From an uncultured Candidatus Melainabacteria bacterium (GTDB lineage Bacteria; Cyanobacteriota; Vampirovibrionia; Gastranaerophilales; Gastranaerophilaceae): a DNA stretch of 64,000 nt. A program made the translations under genes and the position numbers. Shown here in pieces: positions 8,791-17,329 of the stretch; the first letter of the stretch is position 1, and each line of letters starts with the position of its first letter. The notes under the pieces are model-generated. The model was not told the DNA's origin. It did not search any database and was given only the letters and a program-made list of their open reading frames with translations. The stretch is taken from assembly GCA_934757275.1 (NCBI GenBank), contig CAKVLN010000001.1, forward strand, positions 186,001 to 250,000, written 5' to 3'.

Positions 8791-9540
8791 TTATTTACTT
8801 TTACTTTTAATTATAGTGTTGAGTGCACTTGACATTTTGTTTAAGTCAGTTGAAGAACCTGCGTTTGAAACTATTTGAGAAGCAAGCTCTTTGTCGTCAG
8901 ATTTTGAAGTTGTGTTGCTTGCATTTTGTAAATAAGCCATACCCAATGCGTCCGCTGGTTGAATGTCGCCTTCGTTGTCGATTACAAACTTGAACTGGTC
9001 AGGATTGGTGTGGTCGTCATCATATATGTGATTATCACCAGCTGCACCATTAATATCGAGTGTTAATGTATACTCTAACTCGTTTGAATTGATTTTAGTT
9101 GGGTCTGATTCAAAACTCCAAAACATTCCGTCAGTTGTACTAAAGCTTACTGTAGATGGATTCCCTACTGCGATTGTTGGAGTACTAGCTGTATTAAGCA
9201 TTGAATAAAGTATTATTGGGTACTTTGCTGGTCCAGTACAAATATTTGTTACGCCAGCACTATTTGCAATTTGATTATATGGAGCAAAATCCAAAGTTTG
9301 TACATTGGATAAACCATTGTGTGAAATTGAACCATCAGCATTATATTCTGTCCAATACAACTCAGAATTATCTATTATATCCGCTGTTAAAGTGGTTAAA
9401 CTATTATACGCTCTCATGTACAATGATTTATTCTTGTCTGGTTGTGCGTTCATTATAGCAGGTAGTGCAAGTGCTGAAATGACGCCAATTATACCCATTG
9501 TAATTAATAACTCTTGTAGAGTGAAAGCTTTTTTTAACAT
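8791..9540 (-). CDS. Type IV prepilin-like protein, paralogue
   Basis: The 249-residue product begins MLKKA then FTLQELLITMGIIGVISALA. Residue -1 at the predicted cleavage site is Ala instead of the usual Gly, which prepilin peptidases tolerate but less often. The mature helix is followed by QPDKNKSLYMRAYNSLTTLTADI and a Ser/Thr/Asn-rich globular body. The C-terminal YLQNASNTTSKSDDKELASQ block matches the downstream paralogue, so the pair arose by tandem duplication. A GAGG ribosome binding site lies 5-8 bases upstream. It is probably the first gene of a two-gene unit. Confidence 0.88.
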   Translation of the reverse strand: MLKKAFTLQELLITMGIIGVISALALPAIMNAQPDKNKSLYMRAYNSLTTLTADIIDNSELYWTEYNADGSISHNGLSNVQTLDFAPYNQIANSAGVTNICTGPAKYPIILYSMLNTASTPTIAVGNPSTVSFSTTDGMFWSFESDPTKINSNELEYTLTLDINGAAGDNHIYDDDHTNPDQFKFVIDNEGDIQPADALGMAYLQNASNTTSKSDDKELASQIVSNAGSSTDLNKMSSALNTIIKSKSK

Positions 9541-9691
9541 TAAATTCCTCGCTTCTTATTTTCTTTATTATATCATATTTTTTAGAATTTGTGTTAATGT
9601 GCGTTTTCTTAATAATAATTTATGTATAATTTGATTTTGTAAAATGGCTACAATTCTTTGTTAAAGAATTGTTATGGTGTGCAATAAGATT

Positions 9692-9720
9692 TTGGACTTT
9701 AAAAAACTTTGTGATAGTAT
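9692..9720 (+). promoter_or_regulatory. Promoter of the nadA-mnmA-bioB operon
   Basis: TTGGAC (9692-9697), 17 nt and TAGTAT (9715-9720) lie 20 bases before the nadA start, leaving room for a short leader with a GAAAGGA ribosome binding site. Confidence 0.6.
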
Positions 9721-9740
9721 AAAATCTGAAAGGATTTTTT

Positions 9741-10649
9741 ATGAATTACATTGACGAAATAAATAAGCTTAAAAAAGAAAAGAACGCAATAATTTTGACA
9801 CATTGTTATCAACCTGTTGAAGTTGATGAGGTTTCAGATTTTGTGGGTGATTCTTTTTATTTGAGTAAAAAGGCAAAAGAAACAAACGCCGATATAATTG
9901 TGTTTGCAGGTGTTCATTTTATGGCACAATCAGCAAAACTTCTTAACCCAGAAAAGAAGGTTTTACTACCAAACTTAAACTCTGGCTGCTTTATGGCAGA
10001 TATGATTGATGTTGACCAATTAAGAGAATTTAAGGCTTTGCACCCAAATGTGCCTGCAGTTTGTTACATAAATTCTACGGCCGAAGTTAAGGCAGAATGT
10101 GATATTTGCTGTACAAGTTCAAACGCAGTGAACGTTGTAAGAAGTCTTGGTGCGGAAGAAATTCTTTTCTTGCCTGATACTTATTTAGGAAAATGGGTGG
10201 AAAAGAAGTTGGGCAATGTTAAGGTTACGACTTATAACGGTTTCTGTCCAACACATTTAAGAATTAGAGTGGAAGATGTTGAAAACGCTAGACGTGAGCA
10301 CCCAAATTCTAAAATATTAGCGCACCCAGAATGTCATACTTCTGTATCTGAAATCGCTGATTTTGTAGGCTCAACAAAAGAAATTATGGATTATGTTGCA
10401 AAATCTAGTGAAAAAAGTTTTGTAATCGCTACAGAAAAAGGCGTTTTAGATAGGCTTAAACGTGATTATAAGGACAAAGAATTTTTCTTGATTAGAGAGG
10501 ATATTATTTGTCAAAATATGAAATGGAATTCGTTAGAAGATATTTACAATGCTTTAAAATTCGAGCAACACGAGGTTACAGTCGATGAGAATGTTGCAAA
10601 AAAGGCTTGTGAATGTATTGAAAAAATGTTAATAGGAGCTTGCGTATAG
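9741..10649 (+). CDS. nadA: Quinolinate synthase
   Basis: NadA condenses iminoaspartate with dihydroxyacetone phosphate to quinolinate in de novo NAD synthesis and needs a [4Fe-4S] cluster. The 302-residue length is standard. Three cluster cysteines are in place: Cys83 (NLNSGCFMADM), Cys169 (NGFCPTH) and Cys257 (REDIICQNMKW). The N-terminal THCYQPVEVDEVSDFVGDS and HPECHTSV segments are family hallmarks. The stop codon abuts the mnmA start with no gap, indicating cotranscription and coupling. The partners nadB and nadC are not in this window. The sequence contains one of only three GAATTC sites found in the window (10526-10531). Confidence 0.97.
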   Translation: MNYIDEINKLKKEKNAIILTHCYQPVEVDEVSDFVGDSFYLSKKAKETNADIIVFAGVHFMAQSAKLLNPEKKVLLPNLNSGCFMADMIDVDQLREFKALHPNVPAVCYINSTAEVKAECDICCTSSNAVNVVRSLGAEEILFLPDTYLGKWVEKKLGNVKVTTYNGFCPTHLRIRVEDVENARREHPNSKILAHPECHTSVSEIADFVGSTKEIMDYVAKSSEKSFVIATEKGVLDRLKRDYKDKEFFLIREDIICQNMKWNSLEDIYNALKFEQHEVTVDENVAKKACECIEKMLIGACV

Positions 10650-11717
10650 ATGGATATATTGGTTGGAATGTCAGGCGGAGTAGACTCTTCAACGGCAGCA
10701 TTGCTTTTGAAAGAGGCTGGACATAACGTTATTGGTGCAACAATGGCGATTTGGGGCGATAAAGGTATGAGTGTAAAAATCAACCCATCTTCTCATGGTG
10801 CTTGCCTTGGACCTGACGAAAAGGAAGATATTGAATCTGCAAAAAAAGTTTGCGAGGAACTTGGTATTGAGTTTCACGTTTTTGATTGCGCAAGCAAGTA
10901 TGATGAAATTGTTTTAAAGAATTTCAGAGATGAATATTTGAAAGGCAGAACTCCAAACCCTTGTGTTTGGTGCAATTCATTAATCAAGTTTGACGTTTTG
11001 CCTTATATTGCAAAAGAAAACGGGCTAAAGTTCGACAAATTCGCAACTGGACATTATGCAAGAGTTGAAAAAGTTGATGACAGATATTTGTTGAAACGTG
11101 GAGTTAACCCACATAAAGACCAATCATACTTTTTATACCGTTTGAAACAAAGACAATTGGAAAATATTCTTTTGCCTTTGGGTGGTTATACAAAGGAAGA
11201 AATTCGTCAAATCGCTTCAAAAGCAGGACTAGAGGTTGCTGATAAGCCAGATTCTCAAGATTTTTATGAAGGCGATTACAATGAGTTGCTTGGAGTTAGT
11301 CCAAAACACGGAAATATCGTGGACATGAGTGGTAAAGTTTTGGGTGAGCATGAAGGCGTTTGGAATTATACAATTGGTCAAAGAAAAGGTTTGGGAATTT
11401 CTTCAACAGAGGCGTTGTACGTAGTTGAACTTAGAGGTGAAACAAACGAGGTTGTTGTTGGCTTCAAGGACAAAACTTTTAAAGACAGACTTGTAGCTGA
11501 TGATTTGAACTGGATTGCGTTTGATAAACTTGAAGGTGAAATTAAATGTCAGGCAAAAATTCGCTCGACACAAACTCCTACAGATGTAACAGTTCGCCCA
11601 ATCGGTGAAGATAAAATAGAAGTTGTATTTGATGATATGCAAAAATCAATCGCTCCAGGACAATCTGTTGTGTTGTATGACGGTGACGTGGTGCTTGGCG
11701 GCGGAATTATTGAGTAA
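10650..11717 (+). CDS. mnmA: tRNA 2-thiouridylase with altered second cysteine
   Basis: MnmA adenylates and then thiolates U34 of Lys, Glu and Gln tRNAs. The PP-loop SGGVDSS is at residues 8-14 and the first catalytic region NPCVWCN carries Cys105 and Cys108. The family's second catalytic cysteine, normally in a DSxxICF context, is missing: here the segment reads PDSQDFYEGDYNELLG, placing Tyr206 at that position. The tRNA-binding GHYARV and YTIGQRKGLGI motifs are present. Length is 355 residues, normal for the family. It begins directly after nadA and is followed 33 bp later by bioB. The cysteine change suggests a different sulfur-transfer or Fe-S-dependent mechanism. Confidence 0.93.
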   Translation: MDILVGMSGGVDSSTAALLLKEAGHNVIGATMAIWGDKGMSVKINPSSHGACLGPDEKEDIESAKKVCEELGIEFHVFDCASKYDEIVLKNFRDEYLKGRTPNPCVWCNSLIKFDVLPYIAKENGLKFDKFATGHYARVEKVDDRYLLKRGVNPHKDQSYFLYRLKQRQLENILLPLGGYTKEEIRQIASKAGLEVADKPDSQDFYEGDYNELLGVSPKHGNIVDMSGKVLGEHEGVWNYTIGQRKGLGISSTEALYVVELRGETNEVVVGFKDKTFKDRLVADDLNWIAFDKLEGEIKCQAKIRSTQTPTDVTVRPIGEDKIEVVFDDMQKSIAPGQSVVLYDGDVVLGGGIIE

Positions 11718-11731
11718 AATATTAAGTTAAT

Positions 11732-11747
11732 AGGGGAATAAGGTAAT
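11732..11747. repeat. Two-octamer fragment between mnmA and bioB
   Basis: AGGGGAAT and AAGGTAAT (the RRGGTAAT dialect) lie in the 33-bp junction just before the bioB start. The GGGGAATAAGG stretch may also serve as its ribosome binding site. Confidence 0.5.
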
Positions 11748-11750
11748 AAA

Positions 11751-12677
11751 ATGGAAAAACAAGAATTATTAAAATTATATGATATGGACTTAGAAGAATT
11801 AATTTCTAAGGCTGAAAAAGTGACAAAAGAAAACTTCAAAAATGAGGTGGAAGTTTGTTCTATTATTAGTGCAAGAACTGGTAAATGCGGTGAAAACTGT
11901 AAGTACTGCTCACAAAGCATTCACAATCACGCAGACATTTTGTGTCACCCATTGATGAGCGTTGAAGAAGTTAAAGCGGCTGCGGAACAAGCAAAAGCTA
12001 ACGGCGCATCAAGATTTTGTATTGTAACTTCTGGCAGAAGTGAAAATGGCGATGATTTCAACAAAATTTTGGAAATGATTAAAGCGGTTGCTTCTATTGA
12101 TGGTATTCATTGTTGTGCGTCTTTAGGCTTGTTGAACAAAGAGCAAATTCAACAAATCAAAGAGGCAGGTGTTGAAAGGTTTAACCACAATATTAATACT
12201 TCTAGAAATTATCACAAGGAAATTTGTACAACTCACAACTTTGAGGATAGAGTTAATACCGTTAAGATGATTGAAGAGGCTGGCATGGAGGCTTGTACTG
12301 GTGTAATTTTGGGCATGGGCGAATCTAGAGAAGATAGAATTGATATGGCACTTTCTCTTGCAGAACTTAAACCAAAAACAGTCCCTATAAATGTGCTTAA
12401 TCCTATAAAAGGTACACCGCTAGAAAACTTTGAAGACAAAATTACAGAGGAAGAAGTTATAAGAACAATTTGTATTTTTAGAATAGTTCTTCCTCACGCA
12501 ATCTTGAGATATGCAGGCGGTAGAAAAACTAGGTTGTCTAAAGAAATGCAAGAACTTGGCTTGAGAGCAGGTATTAATGGCTTGCTTGCTGGCGATTATT
12601 TGACAACTAAAGGTGTTGAAGCCATGGAAGATATGCAAATGATTAAGAATGCTGGTAAAGTGTTGGAAAAAGTTTAG
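11751..12677 (+). CDS. bioB: Biotin synthase
   Basis: BioB is a radical SAM enzyme that inserts sulfur into dethiobiotin. The SAM-cluster motif GKCGENCKYCSQS supplies Cys46, Cys50 and Cys53. Downstream family motifs include RFCIVTSGR, HCCASLGLL, RFNHNINTSRNY and the C-terminal RYAGGRKTRL. Length (308 residues) is normal. It is the last gene of the nadA-mnmA-bioB operon and is followed by a strong terminator. No other biotin genes are nearby. The grouping of three enzymes that depend on Fe-S clusters or cysteine-desulfurase sulfur suggests shared regulation, which is inference. Confidence 0.96.
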   Translation: MEKQELLKLYDMDLEELISKAEKVTKENFKNEVEVCSIISARTGKCGENCKYCSQSIHNHADILCHPLMSVEEVKAAAEQAKANGASRFCIVTSGRSENGDDFNKILEMIKAVASIDGIHCCASLGLLNKEQIQQIKEAGVERFNHNINTSRNYHKEICTTHNFEDRVNTVKMIEEAGMEACTGVILGMGESREDRIDMALSLAELKPKTVPINVLNPIKGTPLENFEDKITEEEVIRTICIFRIVLPHAILRYAGGRKTRLSKEMQELGLRAGINGLLAGDYLTTKGVEAMEDMQMIKNAGKVLEKV

Positions 12678-12712
12678 ATAGTTGTAACTAGAAGGTTGTA
12701 ATTAGAAATTTG

Positions 12713-12741
12713 TAAGGGTGCGCAAAATGGCGCACCCTTAA
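12713..12741 (+). terminator. Rho-independent terminator after bioB
   Basis: The stem AAGGGTGCGC / GCGCACCCTT (10 bp) around AAAATG is followed by AATTTTTTAT. Confidence 0.88.
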
Positions 12742-13297
12742 TTTTTTATGTTAATAACACCCTCTCCCCTGTCCCTCCCCCGAGGGAGGGCGTGAACTGC
12801 GCTAGTTGAGTGACTTTAGTCCCCTCCCCTTTTATCAATTTGACATGGGGAGGGTGCCGAAGGTGGGAAAGGGTGCTAACAACTTCATTATAGATTACTT
12901 CGTCGCTTTCGCTCCTCGTAATGACTGGACGTGAAAATTTCAGTAGATTGGGCTTTCAGCCCAACAACATCACTAGCTTAGCGTCATTGCGAAAAAATCG
13001 TAAGATTTTTGTGGCAATCCATTTTTGTTACCCACCCGCCTTCGTAATTTTCGCAAAGCTCAAGAACGACTGCGACCTCCCTGACTAGGGAGGTTAAGCC
13101 CCACTCCACCCCACTCCATCTTACGCATAACAAACCAAAAAATATCTAATACGAACTTATTCACTCATTCACCTATTCACCCATTCACTTTCCATTAACT
13201 CCATGTAACGAATTGTAACAATTTTCTCAAAAATCCTAAAGTTTTTCAAAAATATGCCGTAGTACATGTTACAAAGGGAAAAATAAGGAGCAAAAAG
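12742..13297. repeat. Mosaic of dispersed intergenic repeats
   Basis: This gene-free region holds fragments of several families. At 12749-12865 is a CCCTCTCCC...GAGGGTGCCGAAGG repeat, related to 22077-22173. At 12890-13092 are minus-orientation copies of ATTACTTCGTCGC, GCGTCATTGCGAAAA, and GTTACCCACCCGC with CAAGAACGACTGCGACCTCC, the same order seen inverted at 56880-57134. At 13151-13190 there is one five-octamer arm (ACGAACTT then ATTCACTC units). The ribosome binding site AAGGAG of the next gene ends the region. Confidence 0.75.
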
Positions 13298-15637
13298 ATG
13301 TCAAACGATGTATCTAAAGTTTATCAATTTTTATCAGCAATCGGCGATTGGAAAACAAAAGCTGACAAAAATGGCGATGGTACAATTATTAAATCAGAGT
13401 TTCGTTCATTTATGGAAGATAATTATGAATGGGACGGAGAAACAACTGACGCAGGTAAAAACGATTTAATCAATTCTTTTTGGAAAGCAATTGATACAAA
13501 CCAAGGTGGTAAAGTTTCTGGTACAAGATATAAGAATAAAAATGCTTTAGACAAAAACGAAATCAGTACAATGGAAAATCGTATTGCAATATATGATAAG
13601 TTAAATGAATATGTTTCAGAAATTGATGCTCCTTCAGAAGTTTCTGATAGAACTGCTTGGAAAAAATCTGTTTCAGAATCTTTGGCTAATACGACAGAAA
13701 CTCTTATTCAAAAAGGTGTAACTGCTGATAATTTAGCTGATGAGTTGGATAAAATTATTGAAAACGTTAAGAATAAAACAACTGCAGATTATTGTGCTAA
13801 TGAATATCTTAACACTGCAATGAAGGACATTGTTAAAGAATATGGTTATGCTTATGCTGATGATACAACTTTGAACGGCATAATTGATAATTATATCCAC
13901 AATCTTCCAGAAGATGCTGACAGTGCATCAATTAGACAAGCTGTAGAAGAAATTATTGATGCTTATATGGCAACTGCAGGCTTCAATTCTGATGACTCAT
14001 CAGTTTTGGCAACTTATTCTTATGATCCACAAAATACTGGTGCAATGAACGATTTACAAAAGAGCGTTGTAAAAACTAAGTTGACACAAGCTTTAGAAGA
14101 ATTGAAAAATGATGCTGATTACAAGAATAATAGCGCATTGTATGATGATGCAATTAATGAATACATCAATTCTGTTTTAGATAGCGCAACTTATGCACAA
14201 TTTGAAGAAGTTAAGGCTTATGGAGTTGAAGAATTTAAAGCAAGTGATGCTGGTAAGGCTTTAGAAAAGACTGTTCAAGTTAAAAACTTGTTTGGTAGTG
14301 ATGAAATGAAAGCTGCTATCACAAGCAAATTGAGCGAAGCATTCGCATCTAAGATTTCAGGCTTGATGAAAGGCGAAATCACTGCTTATGACGAAATTAA
14401 GGCTCAAGCAATTGAAAAGGCTAAGAACGGTGACTTTGATGTTGATGGAACTTTGGATCAACAAAAAGCTATCGATTGGGCAGTTGAACAGTTCACTCAA
14501 AGATTGACAGAATTTTATCCAAACGGCTTGAGTGATATGCCATTGAGCGATTTGGGTACAATGTATGACAAATTAGTAGATTCTGCAAAAGCTAATGATG
14601 ATGTTGCAGCAGTTAAAAAGGCAGCAGTTTCTTATTGTTCATCAGTAGCTAAGAAGAGCACTTTATTATCACAAGCAGTTAAAGAAGTGTTCGGTAGCTC
14701 ATACACAAGTGAAATTGACAAATTAACTAGCGGTGAAATCGAAACAAAAATGGCAGAATTAAAAGCTAAAGTTGATGAAATCGGCGACCCAGCAACTTGT
14801 GTTCTAAAAAGCTTAACAACAACAGCTAGTGAAAACTTGAGCTTGCAACCAGGAACTTCTTCAACATATAGCATTTCTGCTAATATTACTAGCGAAAGTG
14901 GTGCGGCAATTTCACCAGATAGAATTTCATACGTTCCAAATAGCAATTATGCAACAGTTGAAAATGGTATATTAACAATCAAGACACCTTCTTCTGATGC
15001 AACATTTGAAGTTAAAATCTATGCAACAGTTGATGGTAAAAAAGTTGGTGAACCAAAGACAATTAAAGTAACTTGCAAACAAAAAGATTATTCTAATTTA
15101 AGTGCTGAAAAGAATGTATTGGTAAATGGCGAATACATCAGCGATGTAATTAGTAAACATACTCAAACAATGAAGATTTCAGAATTTCATAGAAATGGCG
15201 GCAATAGCTTGAATGATAGTAAGTCTGCCGCAAAAGAATCTATCAAGAACTTTATCACAACTTTGGTAACAGATTTAACAAATGCTGGTTATAATGCTAC
15301 AAAACTTCAATATGCAGCTACAACCTTGATTAACTATTATAACTCAGCTATTGATGCAATCACAGACCAAGAATATGGTGACAAAGACCAAGGTTCTCAC
15401 AATATGAACTTCAGTTATGTTGATGGCAATGGTCAAACACATACAGAAACAAGCTCTTATTATCAACACACAAGAAAGAAAGAAAAGAATGCTGATTGGA
15501 ACGAACCTTGTCAAAAAATGGGCTTAGATACATCTGGTATTCAAATGAATGAATCATATAATGACACAAACACATATAACTTCTACATTAATACTGGTGT
15601 TCTTCTAAATAGATTTATGAATATGATGAATATTTAG
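13298..15637 (+). CDS. Long EF-hand protein with an Ig-like domain
   Basis: The 779-residue product is not a family I can name. Residues 23-34 (DKNGDGTIIKSE) are a canonical EF-hand loop, and a degenerate second one may lie near residue 66 (DTNQGGKVSG). Most of the protein up to about residue 500 is helical, Ala/Lys/Glu/Asp-rich. Residues about 510-600 (LQPGTSSTYSIS to KKVGEPKTIKVTC) look like a bacterial Ig-like beta domain. The C-terminal part is Tyr/Asn/Thr-rich with His residues. No signal peptide is visible. AAGGAG precedes the ATG, and a perfect terminator follows. It shares the N-terminal EF-hand layout with the protein at the left edge. Confidence 0.9.
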   Translation: MSNDVSKVYQFLSAIGDWKTKADKNGDGTIIKSEFRSFMEDNYEWDGETTDAGKNDLINSFWKAIDTNQGGKVSGTRYKNKNALDKNEISTMENRIAIYDKLNEYVSEIDAPSEVSDRTAWKKSVSESLANTTETLIQKGVTADNLADELDKIIENVKNKTTADYCANEYLNTAMKDIVKEYGYAYADDTTLNGIIDNYIHNLPEDADSASIRQAVEEIIDAYMATAGFNSDDSSVLATYSYDPQNTGAMNDLQKSVVKTKLTQALEELKNDADYKNNSALYDDAINEYINSVLDSATYAQFEEVKAYGVEEFKASDAGKALEKTVQVKNLFGSDEMKAAITSKLSEAFASKISGLMKGEITAYDEIKAQAIEKAKNGDFDVDGTLDQQKAIDWAVEQFTQRLTEFYPNGLSDMPLSDLGTMYDKLVDSAKANDDVAAVKKAAVSYCSSVAKKSTLLSQAVKEVFGSSYTSEIDKLTSGEIETKMAELKAKVDEIGDPATCVLKSLTTTASENLSLQPGTSSTYSISANITSESGAAISPDRISYVPNSNYATVENGILTIKTPSSDATFEVKIYATVDGKKVGEPKTIKVTCKQKDYSNLSAEKNVLVNGEYISDVISKHTQTMKISEFHRNGGNSLNDSKSAAKESIKNFITTLVTDLTNAGYNATKLQYAATTLINYYNSAIDAITDQEYGDKDQGSHNMNFSYVDGNGQTHTETSSYYQHTRKKEKNADWNEPCQKMGLDTSGIQMNESYNDTNTYNFYINTGVLLNRFMNMMNI

Positions 15638-15648
15638 TTTTTGATAAT

Positions 15649-15691
15649 AGCAACTTTGTATTAGAATAAGAATACAAAGTTGCTATTTTTT
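15649..15691 (+). terminator. Strong rho-independent terminator
   Basis: A perfect 14-bp stem (AGCAACTTTGTATT and its complement) with an 8-nt loop is followed by ATTTTTTTAT. The next gene begins only 6 bases later, so that gene must have a promoter overlapping this hairpin or depend on read-through. Confidence 0.92.
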
Positions 15692-15696
15692 TATTT

Positions 15697-17157
15697 ATGG
15701 ACAATTTAAAAACAGAGCTAGAGCAAATAATATTAGAAATTCAAAGTATCAAAGACTACGATACTTTATGTAGTTATGCAAAAAAAATAACCAATATTGA
15801 CGTAATAGTAGATGATTGCGATATTACATCAAATCAGATTATGTTAGTGAAAAACTTTTTATGCAAAGTTTTAATGTTGCAAGAAAAAAGGCTTGCTCCT
15901 TTATTAGAATATCGTCCTGCGTTAAATAAAATTCTATCAAAACATTTATACAATGCAGAAAAGTTGCAAAAACTTATTGCTAAAAAAGCTAATCTTGATA
16001 GAAATATTGGCTCAATTCCAGAAATATTTCTAGACAAAGTTGAAAATCTTCCAGAAACAGTGCAACAAATTTATGATTTTTTTGCCGATTTCTCTATCAA
16101 ATTAAATTATGATTATGATGAATGCGAAGAAGAGGAGTTAGAAACTGGCTTAAAGAATTTTGAAAAGGGTTTAAGTAAAATTATCAAAAAAGACGTGAAG
16201 CTTGAGTATGTAGGCTGCGGTTTTAACGGCAATGGCTTTAAGTTGTGTATTGAAAATCAAAACTTTTTTTACAAAGTTTTCTATTTATACAATAGCAACG
16301 ATATGTTTCGTTATCTTAATCATGGCGGATTGGCAGAACCGCAAATGGCTTTGTTTGCAAATAAAAATGCTTCAAAATCAAAGTTTGCAAAATTCTATTT
16401 CGGTCGTGTAGCAGAAGGTTTTAGAGTTGATAGCTTTCTTGTGAATGAGTTTTTAGACAAAATTCCAAAAAGAAATGCAGTTCCTTCATTAGAACTTGAT
16501 TATATAAATATTTCACAAACAGAGTTGCATAAATACGACAACACGAGAGATGGAAAAATCGTTGATTTTGGTGGATTAAGAATAAATATTCCAGAAATGA
16601 ACGATAAAATTGTGCGAAGAATTGTTCGTATTGTTCTAAAATCAATTTCTTTAAAAAATGATAAGACAAATTTAAGAAGATTGTGGAAGATTAGTGAATT
16701 AGATTCTTTGATAATAAAAAATTTGTATGGAGAATACGGTCACAAAAATTATAATAAAGCTATAGATGTTATAGAGAAATATTTCGTCGGTTTTCCAGAA
16801 AAATTGGTATTATTTTTGCGTGATGTAGAGAATATTTCTAATATTGAATTAGAAGAAATTATTAAGGTGCAGGATATTTTTGTTCCGCAGTTAGAAACTC
16901 TTGTTCACAAGCTTGAATATTATGGATTAAGAATAAAAACTAATAGCGCACCAATAAAAGAATTAAATTCGTTAGGAAATATGATAATAGATTTGAATAA
17001 CGATAATCAAGCTATTTGTTTCTATGATTCTTCAAATCAGATAAAACGATTGAGATTAGAGCATTTGGGACAAAATAACGTCGTAACGAAGATTGATTTG
17101 CTTGCGGGGGAATTTGCAAACTTAGATGAGAAGATGGGCTTATGGGAGTTGATGTAG
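15697..17157 (+). CDS. Protein kinase-fold protein, divergent
   Basis: The 486-residue product has kinase-like landmarks in the right order: a glycine-rich loop GCGFNGNG at 173-180, a VAIK-like lysine in FFYKVF (Lys193), a helix-C-like Glu at about 214, a hinge-like FLVNEFLD (247-254), and GKIVDFGGL with Asp290 in the DFG position. The HRD catalytic loop is not recognisable; LHKYDNTRDG occupies its place. The N-terminal 160 residues and C-terminal 190 residues are unrecognised helices. It could be an atypical kinase, a nucleotide-binding pseudokinase or an effector. No signal peptide is visible and no ribosome binding site precedes the ATG. The kinase reading is by motif only. Confidence 0.8.
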   Translation: MDNLKTELEQIILEIQSIKDYDTLCSYAKKITNIDVIVDDCDITSNQIMLVKNFLCKVLMLQEKRLAPLLEYRPALNKILSKHLYNAEKLQKLIAKKANLDRNIGSIPEIFLDKVENLPETVQQIYDFFADFSIKLNYDYDECEEEELETGLKNFEKGLSKIIKKDVKLEYVGCGFNGNGFKLCIENQNFFYKVFYLYNSNDMFRYLNHGGLAEPQMALFANKNASKSKFAKFYFGRVAEGFRVDSFLVNEFLDKIPKRNAVPSLELDYINISQTELHKYDNTRDGKIVDFGGLRINIPEMNDKIVRRIVRIVLKSISLKNDKTNLRRLWKISELDSLIIKNLYGEYGHKNYNKAIDVIEKYFVGFPEKLVLFLRDVENISNIELEEIIKVQDIFVPQLETLVHKLEYYGLRIKTNSAPIKELNSLGNMIIDLNNDNQAICFYDSSNQIKRLRLEHLGQNNVVTKIDLLAGEFANLDEKMGLWELM

Positions 17158-17163
17158 GAATGA

Positions 17164-17325
17164 TTTGCTTTGAATAAAGTTGTTAAGCGTAATCTTTATC
17201 GTTTTCCAAATGATTTTATGTTTCAGCTTACTAAAGAAGAATATGACGCTTTGATATTCCAAAATGGAATATCAAAAAAGCAAATAGGGTGGGAACCGCT
17301 TACGCTTTTCCCACCCTACGGATAA
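17164..17325 (+). pseudogene. Remnant of an ORF6N-domain (phage-type) gene
   Basis: After a TGA at 17161, the frame reads LNKVVKRNLYRFPNDFMFQL and then TKEEYDALIFQNG. This matches the core of the ORF6N DNA-binding domain found in phage and integrated-element proteins. There is no start codon in a proper context. The frame then enters a GGGTGGGAA/TTCCCACCC repeat and stops at 17323. Both the beginning and the end of the domain are lost, so this is a decayed fragment abutting the convergent murT gene. Confidence 0.65.
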
Positions 17326-17329
17326 TTAC

